Source of the DNA: an uncultured Chloroflexota bacterium | Lineage (GTDB): Bacteria > Chloroflexota > Dehalococcoidia > UBA3495 | DNA: 6,635 nt | Assembly: GCA_913020235.1 (NCBI GenBank) | Contig: CAJWBT010000134.1 | Span: 1-6,635 of the forward strand | Reading direction: 5' to 3' | Shown here: positions 5,902 to 6,635 of the stretch, in pieces | Layout of the letters: each line of letters opens with the position of its first letter | How positions within the stretch are numbered: position 1 is the first letter of the stretch | Translations under genes and position numbers: made by a program | The notes under the pieces: model-generated | Database searches by the model: none | What the model was told of the DNA's origin: nothing | What the model saw: only the letters and a program-made list of their open reading frames with translations

Positions 5902-6363
5902 CTAGCCTGTGGAGGCGCTCCCGGCGGTCACCTTCAGGTGCTTGGCCTTCTTGGACTCCGCCTTGGGCAGGGTGACGGTCAGTATCCCGTTCTCGTAGTG
6001 GGTCTTGGCCTTGTCGGCGTCCACAGTGTCGGGCAGGCGCAACGAGCGGTGGAAGGCCCCGGTGCGGCGTTCCCGAATCAGATAGCCACCCTCTTTTCGC
6101 TCTTTTTCCACTTTGGACTCCGCGGACTCCGCTCGAATGGCCAGCACGCTGTCCTCGATGGAGACATCGATGTCCTCCGGATTGACGCCGGGAACGGAGG
6201 CTCGGACCAGAATCTCCTCGGCCTCTTCGACCACGTCAATGGGTATCGGCCATCCCTTCCGTTCGGTGCTGCCGGCGGCGAAGACGGGTCCACGCCATCG
6301 CCGGTCCATGGCCTCGCGCATCCTGCGCAGCTCGTGTATGGGGTCCCAATGCTGCAATACCAT
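5902..6363 (-). CDS. Hsp20 small heat-shock protein (alpha-crystallin domain)
   Basis: ATP-independent holdase that binds unfolding proteins in the cytosol and hands them to DnaK/DnaJ. The start chosen is ATG 6363, with GGAGG 11 bases and AAGGA 5 bases upstream; a GTG six codons earlier would contain that ribosome site. The protein has 153 residues, normal for bacterial Hsp20. The N-terminal arm begins MVLQHWDPIHELRRMREAMD, typical of class A members. The alpha-crystallin domain runs from about 38 to 134: it opens with PIPIDVVEEAEEILVRASVPGV, has the EDIDVSIED strand and a flexible charged loop KVEKERKEGG, and closes with the signature GILTVTLPK at 126-134. The C-terminal tail has the I-x-I-type motif as LKV at 143-145, used in oligomer assembly. 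It is divergent from a J-domain gene, a common chaperone pairing, and has a strong promoter with a HAIR-like repeat over its -35. Confidence 0.96.
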   Translation of the reverse strand: MVLQHWDPIHELRRMREAMDRRWRGPVFAAGSTERKGWPIPIDVVEEAEEILVRASVPGVNPEDIDVSIEDSVLAIRAESAESKVEKERKEGGYLIRERRTGAFHRSLRLPDTVDADKAKTHYENGILTVTLPKAESKKAKHLKVTAGSASTG

Positions 6364-6444
6364 TCTCTTCCTTACCTCCACGGCAGTTTGTTGGTTTCCG
6401 GCTCTCGATGCGCCTGCTAGCCGGTTTCAAGCCTGTCAAAGTCT

Positions 6445-6473
6445 ATTGTAGTAAGTTGAGTAATAGTTGTCAA
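6445..6473 (-). promoter_or_regulatory. hsp20 promoter
   Basis: On the minus strand: -35 TTGACA (6473-6468, full consensus), a 17-base spacer, and -10 TACAAT (6450-6445, one mismatch). The predicted start is near 6438, giving a leader of about 75 bases before ATG 6363. Confidence 0.85.
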
Positions 6474-6474
6474 G
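6455..6474. promoter_or_regulatory. HAIR-like inverted repeat over the hsp20 -35
   Basis: On +, GTTGAGT (6455-6461), 6 bases, then TGTCAAG (6468-6474). HspR binds the HAIR element CTTGAGT-N7-ACTCAAG; here 11 of 14 arm bases agree but the spacer is 6 rather than 7. The right arm covers the hsp20 -35 box, where a repressor would block RNA polymerase. Confidence 0.35.
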
Positions 6475-6475
6475 T

Positions 6476-6500
6476 ATCATTTTATGATGTGTTACATAAA
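6476..6500. repeat. Overlapping palindromes between the divergent chaperone promoters
   Basis: ATCAT-TTT-ATGAT (6476-6488), TTTATG-N8-CATAAA (6481-6500) and ATGT-GTT-ACAT (6487-6497) overlap in an AT-rich stretch. They lie between the two -35 boxes (6473 and 6525), a natural place for an operator or UP-like elements serving both promoters. Confidence 0.5.
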
Positions 6501-6524
6501 CCTCTAAAGAGTATGAACTGTTAA

Positions 6525-6553
6525 TTGACAGTAATCGTTGAGACAAATATAAT
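6525..6553 (+). promoter_or_regulatory. Full-consensus sigma70 promoter of the J-domain gene
   Basis: TTGACA (6525-6530), a 17-base spacer, TATAAT (6548-6553): an exact match at both boxes with the ideal spacing. Transcription should start near 6560, leaving a leader of about 23 bases before ATG 6583. Confidence 0.92.
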
Positions 6554-6582
6554 AGACGGTAAGAATTTAGGAGCCCACGCCT

Positions 6583-6635
6583 ATGGCAAATTACTACGAT
6601 TCGTTGGGAGTCCCGAGGGCCGCGTCCCAAAAGGA
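6583..6635 (+). CDS. DnaJ/CbpA-type J-domain co-chaperone, 3' end cut off by window edge
   Basis: Only the first 17 codons are in the window. They read MANYYDSLGVPRAASQK, the first turn and helix I region of a J domain (family pattern D-Y-Y-x-x-L-G-V-x-x-x-A-S). J proteins deliver clients to DnaK and trigger its ATP hydrolysis through an HPD motif, which would lie past the edge. AGGAG (6569-6573) lies 9 bases before the ATG. The divergent hsp20 fits a proteostasis module. Full DnaJ (with zinc fingers), CbpA-type or a shorter J protein cannot be told apart here. Confidence 0.88.
   Translation, partial: MANYYDSLGVPRAASQK

Noticed and set aside
6364..6582. CIRCE element for HrcA
   Set aside because: No TTAGCACTC or GAGTGCTAA arm on either strand in the gap.
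1..6635. Mobile element, CRISPR array or defence system
   Set aside because: No transposase, integrase or nuclease motifs, no spaced direct repeats, no terminal inverted repeats with target duplications; the tRNA half alone is not evidence of an inserted element.

Overview
The window is a GC-rich stretch of bacterial chromosome. It carries bacterial Shine-Dalgarno sites, sigma70-type promoters and a tRNA gene with an encoded CCA end. The gene mix (aldo/keto reductase, lyase, YtcJ-like amidohydrolase, Hsp20/DnaJ) would suit an environmental GC-rich lineage such as Chloroflexota. That is only an impression: no marker gene here fixes the taxonomy. I see no insertion sequence, CRISPR array, integrase or phage gene.

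Left part (1-4770), small-molecule metabolism. An aldo/keto reductase on + is cut by the left edge and ends at 905. Convergent to it on - is a member of the argininosuccinate lyase/fumarase superfamily (2500 down to 1016). Divergent from that on + is a YtcJ-type metal-dependent amidohydrolase (3088-4770), whose TTG start is fixed by a perfect AGGAGG. No other arginine gene is present, and the lyase lacks the usual ArgH N-terminal WGGRF block, so a catabolic C-N or C-O lyase is as likely as true ArgH. The 587-base gap between lyase and amidohydrolase holds an extended -10 promoter and a structured leader for the lyase, plus a cluster of inverted repeats that could be operators.

Middle part (4771-5576), RNA and non-coding. 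After the amidohydrolase there is a tiny overlapping ORF and a possible decayed small gene. A complete tRNA-Asn(GTT) lies on - at 5188-5114. Just upstream of it, in the same transcript, is a 5' tRNA half (5252-5205) that repeats the first part of the tRNA. A near-consensus promoter at 5292-5320 reads into both. Three GC-rich hairpins stand head to tail at 5445-5520.

Right part (5577-6635), heat-shock/proteostasis module. A 74-codon hypothetical gene (5801-5577, -) follows an Hsp20 small heat-shock gene (6363-5902, -), with a long hairpin between them. Divergent from hsp20 is the start of a J-domain gene (dnaJ/cbpA type) from 6583 on +, cut by the right edge. The 219-base AT-rich gap has one strong promoter in each direction, both with 17-base spacers. 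It also holds a HAIR-like inverted repeat over the hsp20 -35 and a palindrome midway between the two promoters, which suggests shared stress control of the two chaperone genes.
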